From the NCBI GenBank assembly GCA_006503475.1, contig RSEH01000295.1, positions 1-53,706 on the forward strand: a stretch of 53,706 bases of DNA, read 5' to 3'. The stretch is from Stentor roeselii (taxonomy: Eukaryota > Ciliophora > Heterotrichea > Heterotrichida > Stentoridae). The translations under genes were made by a program, and so were the position numbers. The notes beneath the pieces were generated by a model, which saw nothing but the letters and a program-made list of their open reading frames with translations, had not been told where the DNA came from and ran no database searches. This document shows, one piece after another, positions 36,601 through 48,762 of this stretch (its first letter is position 1; each line of letters begins with the position of its first letter).

Positions 36601-37023
36601 GAGTCAACAAAATGGCCGAGTAAAGAAACAGGTTTTCATGTTTATTTAAGTAAAGAACCTGAGATTGGGTCTTTAGCTACTAAAGAAAGTATGAATATTC
36701 AAATGCATTTAGGGGTCACTGTTGTTATTGAGGAAAGTGCAACAGCGATGGAAACTCAGAGACTTGTCAGGCAAGGATGGTTTAATTTGATCAGTGGATT
36801 ACTTGGATCTGTCTTTGGATTGATGGGAACTTTTGGTACTGCTATGGCTTACTTTGAGGGATTGGTTGATAAGTATGAAAAATCAAGGAATAACAAAATG
36901 AAACTTAAAAGTATTGTTGATAGAACTGAACTGATGAAAAATAGGTTTTATAGGTTTAGGTTAAAAGCACATCATCGAAAAATTCAACCGATTCTTACCA
37001 CTATGAATAGTAAGGATTATTAG
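33622..37023 (+). CDS. Kelch-repeat / Cys-rich membrane protein (three exons)
   Basis: Exons 33622-34106, 34122-36573 and 36589-37023 with two 15-nt introns give 1,123 residues. A hydrophobic N-terminus may be a signal peptide. Kelch blades cover about 30-640, each with a GG pair (VAIFGG, MYIFGG, MFIFGG, FIVGG, IVFGG, IYVFGG). A Cys-rich TNFR/GCC2-like segment follows (about 650-720: CDLCPKGEYM, CKKCPTGTF, CIPCDYGSFS). Next come a membrane segment near 760-780 (FGVFFLILLIFALFF) and another hydrophobic stretch soon after (FSLSFLLASCITIVITAL). A third hydrophobic segment near 1045-1070 is rich in Gly (LISGLLGSVFGLMG), before a basic tail. This is a surface receptor-like or adhesion protein; the ligand is unknown. 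A 42-bp repeat array starts at the stop codon. Confidence 0.82.
34107..34121 (+). other. 15-nt spliceosomal intron
   Basis: GTAAGTTCTAATTAG. The unspliced frame stops at TAA 34108; after splicing it continues through 34150 into the second Kelch exon without a stop. Confidence 0.88.
36574..36588 (+). other. 15-nt spliceosomal intron
   Basis: GTAAGGTTTATCTAG, in phase 0. The unspliced frame stops at TAG 36586; splicing joins in frame to the final 145-residue exon, which carries a further membrane segment. Confidence 0.88.
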
Positions 37024-37148
37024 GAATTTAGATATTTTGAATGATAATATTGTTAGGATTATTAGGATTTAGATATTTTGAATGATGAATATTGTTAGGA
37101 TTATTAGGATTTAGATATTTTGAATGATGAATATTGTTAGGATTATTA
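37021..37148 (+). repeat. ~42-bp minisatellite overlapping a stop codon
   Basis: AGATATTTTG recurs at 37030, 37071 and 37113 (spacings 41 and 42) within units TTAGGATTTAGATATTTTGA...AATATTGTTAGGATTA; three copies. The first unit contains the TAG stop of the Kelch gene (37021-37023). Confidence 0.85.
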
Positions 37149-38228
37149 TGACAGGAAAGTTATCTTTAAATTTATATATATAGGTGAATAGTTTTATTTT
37201 GTATCTAATTTTTAATTAGTATTTTGTTGATCTTACAATCTCAACAATATGAAAGTATTTTTCGAGAGTTCAAGCCATAAGATGTAATCATTAAAACTTT
37301 TCTCACTCAATTTTGAATTATTGAAACGAAGTGATATTTAAACTCTAAATTTATTTTATATCCTTTTTTTGAATCAGTAAATTGATTTCTGAAAAATATT
37401 TTCATTATTTCAATAATATAATCCTTTCTATAACATAATTATCAAATATAAGACTATTTACTTATCTTAGGGTCAAAGAGATTTAACTTCAAATAAATCA
37501 TGATCCATTTAAAATTAAGGTTTTATGATTAATTGATATATGATTCTTTACATTCATCACAATGAGGAATTCATTCTCGAGTCCTTCATACTGAGATTGT
37601 ATTCAATAGTTCTTAAAAATTTGTAAGAAATAACCAAAGAAATTTTTCTGGAAGTTTCCCTTATAAAATGCTTTTATTAAGTGGGTCACCTTTGAACAAG
37701 CTGACCATTTTATCAAAAGTGAATAAAGAGTTCAAAGACAGTGAACTACTTCGCAATAATTTAAAGCTACTACCAAAGAATTAAAAAAGTCTTTTTATAC
37801 ATTTATCAGAATTATTCAGATTAAAAGTTAATTATCTGCTTAGTTTGACCATATTATGAGTGAATCAAATTTACTTCTTTAAAGTGCTGAGATTTTTTAT
37901 AATTATCGAAAAGGAAGAAGAATAATTTTACCAATTCAAAAAATTGAATGAAATAAGGGGATCTTTGCTATCTAATTCAATATTATATAATATTTACAGA
38001 TTCGTATCACTCAGAAGTTTCTTATAAAAAAATATTAAAATTTATAATTGAAATTCCAGCAAGAAATATTTGTTTATAATAATATTGAAAGAATAATAAG
38101 CATTTTCTAATCATCAGCTTTGAGAATGTAAAACAAACCTACTTATCTAAAAGACACTCTAAATCTTTAAATCTATTCTCTGACCCATTAATAAAATAAA
38201 CACTCTAAAAGTCACCTTTATTTAATAC
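37024..38228. other. AT-rich stretch between convergent genes
   Basis: About 1.2 kb without an intact gene. It contains the 42-bp array and a 38-codon ATG frame at 37668-37784 (residues SPLNKLTILSKVNKEFKDSE), perhaps a gene remnant. It separates the 3' ends of two large surface-protein genes. Confidence 0.5.
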
Positions 38229-41200
38229 TCAACGATTCTTAGCTGCTTTAATCCCAGCGAAAGTGTTCCCAGTTTCTTCATTTCCCAAATGAGTGACCTT
38301 CCCACTCCCAATCCTTGACTTGACCCACAAAACAACCTTTTGAACAATTTCATAGAAATTAAAAAAAACATTAAATCCCAGTGCAGCAAGTACTATTCTG
38401 ATGCAAATTTCCGCTTCAACAAAAGATGAAAACTGATAGATTTCAAGCCTATTAATCAAAAGAACTGCGAAAAAGCTTAAAAGTATTCCTTCATTGAAGA
38501 TTTGAAAGAGACAGTCCTTGAGTTCTTTGAACGGGTTGTTAAAACTCACATAAAAAAGGTTCTATTTAAATTTACCATAAATGTAAAAATGATGCTGCTT
38601 AATAACTGGAAAATTCCGTATGAGAAGTGAATCAAAAACGCAGTAAATAACCTTCTAGATAAAAAAATCGTATTAAACAAAAATTTACTCCAGTTAGTTA
38701 TCTGGAACCTTTCAAAAAGAACTGAAAATTTTGTGTTTACCTGAAAATCTGGGTTATTTAAAGAATATTTCACTATAATTAACAATTGTAAAACAAGAAG
38801 CGATGCAAGACCTGCCTACATAAAAGTTACCATCAAGACAGCACTAATAGAATAATCAAATATTTCAAGCCAAACATCTTGATGAAAGTTAAAAAGACTA
38901 AGAAGACAAAAAACTGCCAAATCAAAACACTGTACATTAAAAAACTGGATAAACCAGTTAAAACACAAAGAATTTAAAATCTTCGAAGAAAGGTTTTTAA
39001 TAAATCTGATCTTGGAGAGTGAAATAATCAAAGAACTCAAGACCAAAACAATCATTCCCAACAATAAAAAGATTTGCACTCCAAAGTTATCCAGAATATA
39101 ACTAGAGGTAATTCCGTAAATCTCAAATTTTCTAGAAACATTTCTTTCGCCCTTGATTTTCATTAAATTTACCGAAGGAAATTTTGTTGATGATTTGAGA
39201 CCATTTAAAAAATCAATAAAATCTTGATGAATTTCTATATCATAAAGTAAGACATATGAATACATTTCAATTAAATTCAGAAAATTAAAAAAACTTTGAG
39301 GGTTCATCAAAAAAACACAAGCTAAAAATGCTAAAGAAGCTGCGGTCAATGCTGATATTTGACCTTTATTCTCTTCTGAAGTTTCATGATTTTTTATCTC
39401 TTCAACGTCGTAGAGATTAAGTTCAATTACTGAAGTTTCTAGTAAACTTGAATTGATTGAGTAAATTGTTTGGAAAAAAGTTATTTTTAAGTTTTTTGGA
39501 AAGCTTTTAGAAGATCTTGGGATTTGCAAGAGAAGAATGTAAGTTTTTTTATCTTTTTCTTTTAATGTGAAATCGACTTTAGAATCTCCTAATGTCACTA
39601 GGATTGATTCTGAGTTGATTGAATTGTTAAGAGATTCAGTAAAGTACAAAGTGATTTCATTGCTTTTACTTACTGTTGAAACCACTTTAAAGGTAACTTG
39701 AATACAAGAATTAGAACTTTTCTTATATCCAGATTTGCAAGAACAAGATTTATTCGACTGGATTTGACTATTTTCTATGCAAGAAGTGCAGAAAGTTTTA
39801 CTCTCACAATTAAAACAAAGCTCAGGACATGGAAGGCATTTCAAACTAACCTCATCATAAAACTCACTTATTTTACATCTCACACAAGACTTTCCCTGCA
39901 TCTCAAATTTTTTCTTGCACTTGAAACACTTCCTTGGAATCAGAGGATTGCAAGTCATGCATGAAGGATCATCACACTGCCAACAGCTGGTAAGATTAAT
40001 GCACCCAAATAAACATTCAGCTTTACAAGGTTTGCAGGTAAAATTCAAGTTTACTTCAAAAGGTCCACATTCACTAATACAGAAATTTTCAGCAATTGAA
40101 AGATTTTTACACTCAGGCAAGTCAAGAAGGTAAAAGTCTTCAATTCTTGCACTTTTCGTAAGAATTCTAAATAAATAAATCAGCCCTGAACCCAATAACC
40201 CCTCAAAATTTTCTCCAAATGAAATAAAACCAAAACCAGGGTCTTTAAAAGCTCCTTCGAATCCAGGAAGAACTTCTTCATAATCTCGATTAATTTTCAT
40301 AGAAACTTCAGAAAACTGTTGAAATTTCACAGAAATCAAAAAATAATTCCAAAGTTCTTCTTTTACCTGAAGTTCACTTTGAATATCATTTTGTCTTCCA
40401 TTGACTTTAAATGTAAAAACCAGTTTTTTAAGATACTTGAAACTTATAATGAACAATTCAGAACATTTTACCTGAAAAACTTGAAAATTTCCTGAAACTT
40501 TAAACCAGGTTGAAATAAAAAAAGAAGGAGCCAGTGCAGGTCTTTCAGTGATTTTGTACTTTAGGCAATTAGAAGATTCGGGAAAGAAGATTCCTCTGTT
40601 CATGATTGGAAAAGGTAAGTTTTTCTGGTCGCTACAGAAAAAAACACTGTTCGATGATGGCAAGTTCAAGTCAAACAAGAGGAAAAGGGCAACTGTTTCA
40701 TTAACTTTACATTGAGTTCCGTCTATTTTATACCCTAAGGGACAAACATCGAAACACAAATGGTCTAAAAAGAACTTTTCACATGATTCACAGTGAAAAT
40801 AGTTAAAATCTGAGCAGGTAAGGCAACTTGTATCACATTTAAGACATTCATCTATCCAGCTTATCTGATTTTCACATTCACATGGCCCGATGCAGTCTTT
40901 GCAGGTGTATTTCGGGTAAAAACCTTCTTGACATAAACAAAGGTTGTCTTGTTGTTTTAAGTTCAGGCTTGTATCGCATTTTAAACATAATGAATAGCTT
41001 TGGGGCTTCTTGCATTCACATTTCTGGGAGATTCTAAAATATCCTATCGTGCAAGATTCACATTGAGCTTCGTTTGGACCCCAGCAGGATTTACAAAGTG
41101 AGTTGCAGGGTTTGCATTCGTTATTTTCTAGATAGGTTCCTAGTTGGCAGGAGCAGTGACCGTTTATATCCAGTTGGTAACCTGATTTGCATTGTGTGCA

Positions 41201-44200
41201 AAATGATGGAATTGAACAGATTTCACATTTTTCTTGGCAGGACTCGCATAAGTTGGTATTCGTATTATAAGCCGAATTTTGTTCACATTTACACTCGTTA
41301 TTATTCATTAACATGAAAGATGTCTTGCATGTTGTACATTCATTACTTAATCCACCAAAGCATGACTTGCAAAACGAGTGACAAGGCAAACATCCAGCAG
41401 AGGTAGTATAAAAACCTTCAGAGCATAAACAATTTCCGTTGCTCAACGTAAAGCCACTGAAGCACTCAATACAACTAGTTGTTAATTTGCACTTTGAACA
41501 GCCGAAAGAACATGAAAGACATTGATCAGAATCAGTTGTTTCAAAGTAACCAGGTTTACAAGAACAATTTAAAACTTGTTCAGCGTTTTGTAAACATGAT
41601 ATGCAACCTGAAACAAAATTAGAGCAATTATAACATAAGTTCATTGCACATTTATTACAGTTTTTACTAGAGACACAGCCTTCATTACAATTTGGTTTAC
41701 AAGGAACGCATCCTGATGTAGTCCAAAATGAATTAATTGAACAATTCCATAAGCAGGCACTATTATCTATTGAAGCACAGACTGAAATTGATGAAACAGG
41801 TAACTCTATATTTCCGGATATTAGGAATAGTGAAATGAACCCTTTGAAGCCATTAAAAGGATCACCTAGAAATATTGGAGAGTTTTTGTCGTCTATGAAA
41901 TTAGTGGAACTATAAACGTGCTCTGTGGCTCCATTCAATTTTGTTTTGATAATATACATGTCCAGGTACACAAAAGTCGAAATAATAAGTGACATCCAAG
42001 TTTCATTTTTAAGTGAAATTCCAGTATTAACATAATTCCCCGAATAATTATGTGAAACATTCGAATCAATAACAATCTCTCCTTTCCTTATCAAAATTCC
42101 TCTAGCATCCTGCCTAACCCAAAACTCAAGGCTAGCCCAATGAGGAATTTTGAATTCAGAAGTTCTCAAAACCGATTTTCCCAAGAAATAAAACCCTCTG
42201 CTCTTAGCCGGAATAGGATCATTTTCATCTCTTTCAGGGTAGAATTTTCTCTCATTCCCAACATAAAAGGTATTTTGAAACAAGTCATTAAATACATTCG
42301 CAATCACATCCAATCTAGTGCTAAGCACTTTAGAGCCACTTGGAACAAAACAATGAGTTTGATTAAATGAATACCCAGTCGGACATTGAAGTGTGCAAAG
42401 ATTTATATTCAGCTTAAACCCATCAGCGCAAGATGTGCATAAATAAACAAAAGGACCGATGCAGCCAGTGCACTGAGAATGACAACAAAATTTTTTATCA
42501 TTAGAAAGAACGAACCCTGGAAGACAAGGGTTAAAGTTACTATCAGGTGTGCATATTTCATCAAAACTTTCACAAGTTTCACATAAAATATTCTCACAAG
42601 AGTTGCAAGTTCCCCATCTTGTACAGCTCTCGCAGATTGATTCACAAGGCAACTCACGACCGATAAAAGTATTTTTATAAACTTTATTCGCTAAATTCGA
42701 AAGACATTCATTAGCAGATTTAGGAGGACAGATATGGTTGAAGTCACTGAAGACAAAGTTAATTGCTTGCTGGTAAATCATTATTTTATATAAAAAAAGA
42801 TTTGCTTTTGGAACATTACGGATCATTATTTCTGATGAAAAATCATAAAAAGCGTAACCTTCAAATGTTTGAGTTATGCTTATGGATGTTCCACAAATGA
42901 GACTGATAAGTGTTGATTTGTTCATGAATTTTATGATGACTCCAAGAAGGTTCCAGTACTTTGATGTGCACTTTCCAGGAACGATGAAACTTTGAGTTGA
43001 TTCATAATTCGACAAACTGATACTGAAAGTTCCTTCTTCATTTAATCTAAACTTGTTGCCTCTGAAGATGGTTGCTGTTGTGATGTAAAATCTCCAAATA
43101 AAGATAGAAAATTCATAGTTCATTATTATTTGATTTGATTTCATATAATAAGTGTCTACAAAATAATAACCTCTAAAGGCACAGGCTATTGGATCATCTT
43201 TCTCAGGGTTATTAAAAGGTGAAAAAGTTGATTTATTGAAACCGCTTTGAAACACATTCCCTGTCATTACATTAAAACTTTTGAAATTAAGCTCAACATA
43301 ATCAGGTAATGAATAATTTTTCACACAAAGACCTGATTTTATAATAAAGCCTGCTAAGCAAGAATCACAATTGAACCCTGATCCACTTAAACAATTTTTT
43401 CCTTTCATACAACTATCCAATGAAGTATTTCCACACAAAGTGCAGTCTAAAGGTCCGAACCCAGAACAACTTTCACAATCACTTGAAAAGCAATATTTGC
43501 AGGTATTCCTTGTACAAAATGGCCAAGCATAGCATCCATTCACACAGTTTGAGCAATTTTTCAAATCTTGATACTGATTAGGTCCACAAATACTGATATC
43601 GTCAAATCGCTTATAAGTGCAGGTATCCGTGTTCGATAAGCAAAAGTAAACAAGAAACCCGGTGAAAGAGGCAGAATTCGATTTACCCAGCGAGTACCCA
43701 ATTGGATAATCATCCATTCTAAACTCGACATTGAACACTTCAGATGTAATCCATGCATTATTGATTGAAATACTGTTCTTGTTAGTAACAAAAAGAATTC
43801 TATAAGAGTACCAATTTGATGAGTTGTAAGAAGTTTTCCAAGTCTTTATTAAAGAACTGTTAAATGACGCTAATGATATACTAAAAATCACTTCTAATGC
43901 TTCTAGTCTCACAGAAATAACAGGGCCTGAGGACGAGTTGATTTCAAATAAAACTCCAGAAGCGGTATACTTGAAGTAAGCTGAAAGAGTGAAAATTGGT
44001 GATAGAATTAATTGCTGAGTATTGATGAGATGAGTGTTTGGCCAGAAATATAAACCTCTTTCTTTTGTTGTTGATGGAGTTAATTTCAAGGGATTATTGA
44101 ATTCCAAACCAGAAGGATTAGAAAAGCCTTGAACGGAGGTGATGTTGAATTGAACTGGTTTTAACAAATCTAAGATGATTAAGTCTAGTTCTGTTCCTTT

Positions 44201-44365
44201 GTTGCAGACTTGAGCATTTAAGGTGTACCCTGTAGGACAGAGCTTCAGGCAACTCAGGGTGTTGAAGACGTACATCTGGAGATTGCAAGTTGTGCATGGA
44301 TCATTGGCACAGTATAAAGCACCGAATACTCGAGTTAGGTGAAAGACTAAGAAAACTTCAAGCAT
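38229..44365 (-). CDS. Giant laminin-G-like / Cys-rich multi-pass surface protein (three exons)
   Basis: Exons 44365-38831, 38815-38576 and 38561-38229 give 2,035 residues. A signal peptide (MLEVFLVFHLTRVFGALYC) is followed by alternating modules. Four segments of about 200 residues begin near RG-(L/Y/F/I)-YF and look like laminin-G/concanavalin-like beta-sandwiches, each ending in a glycine-rich F-x-GF-strand (e.g. DPFNGFKGFISLF). Between them are furin/EGF-like stretches of C-x2-C repeats, the longest at about 890-1190. After a last Cys-rich part (to about 1,615) and an Ig-like stretch come several membrane helices from about 1,700 on, which continue through the exons added by splicing. Large Cys-rich multi-pass proteins of this plan are known in ciliates; the role is adhesion or sensing by inference. 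A paralogue begins at 50906. Confidence 0.8.
38562..38575 (-). other. Probable 14-nt intron (minus strand)
   Basis: Reads GTAAATTTAAATAG on the minus strand. Removing exactly these 14 nt joins FTFM to NLFYVSFNNPF and leads into a 106-codon hydrophobic frame; unspliced, the frame stops at TGA 38548-38546. The total coding length then divides by three. Confidence 0.62.
38816..38830 (-). other. 15-nt spliceosomal intron (minus strand)
   Basis: Reads GTAACTTTTATGTAG on the minus strand, phase 0. The unspliced frame stops at this TAG; splicing continues as AGLASLLVLQLLIIVKY, a membrane segment. Confidence 0.85.
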
Positions 44366-46945
44366 TTTATTATTTCTCCTGGTTTTAAAGCTTAAGTGTA
44401 TTAGAAACTTGAGATGATTTTTACTTAAAATCTTTAGTTTGGACTAGATATTTAAAGTTTTTGATACTGTAAGTGCTTTTGTTCTTGATCTAAGGGCGTA
44501 GAATTCTTAGTCCGAAAAATTTTTGAGTTTTTTGAATTTTTTAGAATTATGTGCCTAGGAGATGCTTAGGGTGGAAGATGAAAAGTGATTGAAAAAACTT
44601 TAAATAAGATATCACTTTGAAAGATTACTAGAATTATCTAGAAATTTATTTCAAATAGTGTTGATTTAGAAAGGTAGCAAATTATCATATGCTAAAGATT
44701 AGGAATAAGCAGAAAATACTTAAATGATTTTTATTTGAAAAAGATAGTAGATAATGTGTAGTGATTCAACTCTGACGTGATGATAATGAAGAATTGCTAA
44801 AGTTAGGAAATAGTTATTAGACATTTCCAAGAATATTTTTATGTCTAAAACTATTTTAGTTGATTTGATAAAATTATATATAAATCAGCAACTATTAGTC
44901 AAATTGAACTTATTTTAACTCAGATAATAGATATCTTGATAAAGAGTATTTATCTTTAAAAGATTTAAAAAAATTACTATTAAGTATATATATATTTGGC
45001 CTTTATCGTATTTTCCATAGAAATCAAGTTCATTATGTCAGGAACTTTAAATTTATACTCTGTAATTGGTTATTTTCTACCTAACCTCATCTATTTTTAT
45101 CAGAAACTTATATTAATTGCATACTCGAAGGATCTTATATTAAAACGATTATGATCAAGTGATATTGAAAATAATTAATTAATGGAAATTTTAGATATTG
45201 AAGACTATAGAATAAATTTGAAATTTTAAATATATTGTTTGAATCTTTAATTTTATTCTGATATGGAAAATTTCTGCTTTTTATTGAAATTATTTCAGAT
45301 ATTTTATGAGAATAATCACTATGTAAGATTGGAAATCTTTTATCATTTTCATTTTTTACAAGAATATCTTTGAATTGAAATATATACTTTTTTGCTGTCT
45401 TTAAGAGCATTTAGTAGATGTTAATATTCACAAAATCTACTCGTGATTCTAAAATTGATATTTTTTCATTAATTATTTTTCAAGAAAATATTAACTATGA
45501 TAAAGTATGCATATTAGTAGAGAGTTATAATAACCCGGCTAAAATGATCAAGAAAGTGCTTAAGGAAAAAACATTTCTATTCGAAATAGATAGTAAAGAT
45601 ATCTCAGTAATAATACAAACGAAACAAAAAGTAATTCTTCATGTTTATTTATCAGTTACACAAGATTAGTTTTTTATATCAAATCTGTAAAACCCAGTTT
45701 AAAACTTATATCAATTAACTTGTGATCATAACATCTCTTAACAAGAACAATTCAAATTGATCCAACTTAGAGTAGTTATAAATTGACTGAAGATGATACA
45801 ATAAAATTGATATAGTTTAATAGTTCATCTAACTAAATTATCAGGGAATTTGATGATTAATTTTATTGTATCTATATTAATTAGCAAGTTAAACATTCTA
45901 ACAGTAAGTATCTTAACTAGAGTTAAGGTTTCATTTATTACCTCAAATTCCAAAACTTCAGTTGTTTATTTCGATACTTAAATATCTTGCATACTTTTAA
46001 ATTCCACAAGAGACGAATTTAGAGCAATTGAAAACATATTTAGAACAGAGAGATATTTATTTAGTAAAAAAGATGCTGTGATCTAAGTCTTTCTATTTCT
46101 GAATCAGAGATTTTATCTCTTTTAGAAAACTCTAAGATAGTTATTAATTATTATCACTTGCAATATATTGAATTATTATAGTTTGAATTTTCTAATTTTA
46201 TAGCATCTTGAATCTTTAGCAGTATTAAAACTGATAAGGTACTTAATCTCTCTTTCTAGCTTAGGAAATTAAATAATCATCAAGATTCTGTCCTGATCTC
46301 ACCTTTAACCCGGCGAAGAAAGGTTATTTTACATACTGTATGTAATAATGAATATTTTTAACACATTTAAATCTCCTTTTACCTGCTTTAAGTTGGATTG
46401 ATAATATAAAAGAAAACCTGAAATAGTTTTTATCTTAAAGAAATAAAATCTTTTTGATTCCAAGATTTTTAAGAATTGTGAGAATTCGTCCATTGATGCT
46501 CAATCTAACATAGAGTTTCAGCTATAGATAATAATAAGAATTTTTAAAACTATTTATAAATTAAGCGAAGCTAAAGTATGGAAAGGATAAGAATTTCATA
46601 TATTCATTCTTATTCAGGAATTATAAAATTTTATGTGAATAGTTCTTTACTGAGTATAAGTTTAACAATATAATCAAGAATAATTGATTATTTCAAGATT
46701 TTATAATCTTAGAATCTCAAACTTTAAAAATTTTATATTTTTACCTATTCAAAGTCTTCAATGTTATAAAAGTCAAATTCGAACATTCAGAATTAATAGA
46801 CTTCTTCTTTATTAACCGAAGATATAAAATCTTTAAAATTATATGAAAAAAATCATTCCTTACTCATTCGCCCTCAAAATTTTAAATCGCTTGCGATAAT
46901 TTCTTTTACTTAACTTTCCATGATCTAATAAATAATCGGCTATAA
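44366..46945. other. AT-rich gene-poor stretch
   Basis: About 2.6 kb. Only one small possible gene (45418-45669) is seen. The left end is the promoter region of the giant surface-protein gene. The rest has many stops on both strands and no recognised repeat. Confidence 0.5.
45418..45669 (+). CDS. Possible small protein, unrecognised
   Basis: An ATG-initiated frame of 83 residues ending in TAG. Its composition is somewhat protein-like, with charged and hydrophobic alternation (ENINYDKVCILVESY, then EIDSKDISVIIQTKQKVILH). No domain, signal peptide or paralogue was seen. It could be a relic or a chance frame in AT-rich DNA. Confidence 0.3.
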   Translation: MLIFTKSTRDSKIDIFSLIIFQENINYDKVCILVESYNNPAKMIKKVLKEKTFLFEIDSKDISVIIQTKQKVILHVYLSVTQD

Positions 46946-47434
46946 ATGAACTCCAATTCTTTTCAGAATAGGTTTAAAAACAAGATCAGCCTTTTATCTA
47001 AAGAAGGTTTATTGGAAATTAGTGAAAGAAATCGAATCGTTAAAGAAACTATTCCTTCTAACAAGTCACATTTCCTAAGCCCTGTGCCTTTCTCTGTTAA
47101 ATTGACTTCTGGGGTAGAATCACCTGCTATTCGATGCCTGAATAAAACAAAAACACTGTCAAATCTAACATCAAACTTAAATCACTTCAATTCTTTTATA
47201 CCATATTCCAAAAAACAATTTGAAACTGAAAGAGATCATAAATTTACCTTCAATTTTCAAGATCTTCCACAGAAATCAAATAAAATAACTTTAAAACCTC
47301 TTGAAAAAGATTTTAAAAAAATAAGACACTATTCTGAAGTTGGGATCATTAAAACTTCTAGGTTTGATTTGGTAGATAAAGAAAAGGAGATTTTATGGTT
47401 TACTCAGAAAGGAAGAAAGTTAAGTAAAAGTTAA
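46946..47434 (+). CDS. Unrecognised basic protein
   Basis: 162 residues, single exon, isolated in AT-rich sequence. It is basic and Ser/Asn-rich and probably largely disordered, with short motifs such as SEVGIIKTSRFDLVDKEKE near the C-terminus. The codon mix and regular amino-acid composition differ from the flanking stop-rich DNA, which supports a real gene. No domain, signal or membrane segment was recognised. The start is the first ATG after a run of stops. Confidence 0.58.
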   Translation: MNSNSFQNRFKNKISLLSKEGLLEISERNRIVKETIPSNKSHFLSPVPFSVKLTSGVESPAIRCLNKTKTLSNLTSNLNHFNSFIPYSKKQFETERDHKFTFNFQDLPQKSNKITLKPLEKDFKKIRHYSEVGIIKTSRFDLVDKEKEILWFTQKGRKLSKS

Positions 47435-48762
47435 AAATCATCAAATTTAGTTAATTTTTTCTTAATTTTCATCTGTTTGGAAGATTAATTCATGTGGTTA
47501 TTTTAATATTTGATTTAGGGCTTTTAAGGAGGAATATTGAATTCATTTATTGACGAGATTTTGACTCTAAAATATTGATTCAATCATCAAAAATTGTTAG
47601 GGCTATCGAATTTTTCATTAAAAGTCAATTCAATAAATGTAAAGGATTATTTAATCCCATTATTTGTAAGTATCTTGCATAAATCATGAGGGCAAGCACT
47701 AATTATACTGTTTGAATTATAGTTTTTTTATAAAATAATATTGGGGTTATATATTGATTATTGTTCGAATATACAAAATACCATCATCAGGCTATCTCAC
47801 TTTGATATTGATTAGAATACCAATAAGTGTTTAATTTTAAAATCCTTTCAAATAACTTTCAACAGTTTCGTTAAATCTGCTCTTAACCATGAATTTAAGT
47901 AAGAGTCACTATCAGTGGTAAGTAATTTATTAACAAATTCATGGCTAAAGCATGATTAACAATTTAAACTTAATTTGTAACTATTCCGATATCTGGTTAT
48001 TTTCTTTTAGATTGATTTTCTTGTCTCTGATTGGTTAGACTCTTTTAGTATAATCAATATCTTCTGTTAAGCCATAAAATTCAAGATTTATATGATTATA
48101 AAAAAAACTTGATTTAAGTAATAAGTCCACACAGCACACTTATCATTCCAATATAACAACTCTCGTAAAGATAAGTAATGGATTATATACTCAGCTTTTG
48201 ATCTTAAAACTGAAGAGTTTCTAGTGAATATATACATATATATTAAAAAAAATTACAGTTTGATTTGAGAAATTAACATTTTTCATATTTATCCACCAAA
48301 AAGTAGCTTTAGTTTCAAAATATTCATGAACTCAAATGATTAAGGAGTTCAATGTGCTAGAATTATATTCACGACCATCACAATATTTACTTAATTAATA
48401 TATTAATCGTTTACAGACTTTTTCAAGTTATCAGATTTTATTATCAAAGAAAATTGTCCAACTCTGAATAAATGTTTTAGAATCTCTGACTGAAAATTCT
48501 TGATACTTCTAAATTCATTTTCTGCCCAATACTATGACTTGCAGACTTCATCATTCTTTTTCCAATTCAGAGCCAAAACCCGCGATATAATAGTAATCAT
48601 GAAGAAATTAATCTAAATCTCTCAATCTTAAAAGGAAAACAATAGAAATTTCAAAGTACCAACAATTAATTTTTTAGAGATTTGAATAAAAGTTCTTAAT
48701 ATGAGTTTTCTATATTCAACAAAAGATCAGACTACAATTTAAATATTCTAAGATTTAATAAA
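47435..48762. other. AT-rich gene-poor stretch
   Basis: About 1.3 kb with no gene, repeat or RNA recognised on either strand. The right end must hold the promoter of the 48763 gene. Confidence 0.5.

Noticed and set aside
38722-38740. 19-nt GTAAAC...CAG segment as an intron of the giant surface-protein gene
   Set aside because: Its length does not give the frame change needed to reach the last exon; the 14-nt candidate alone does.
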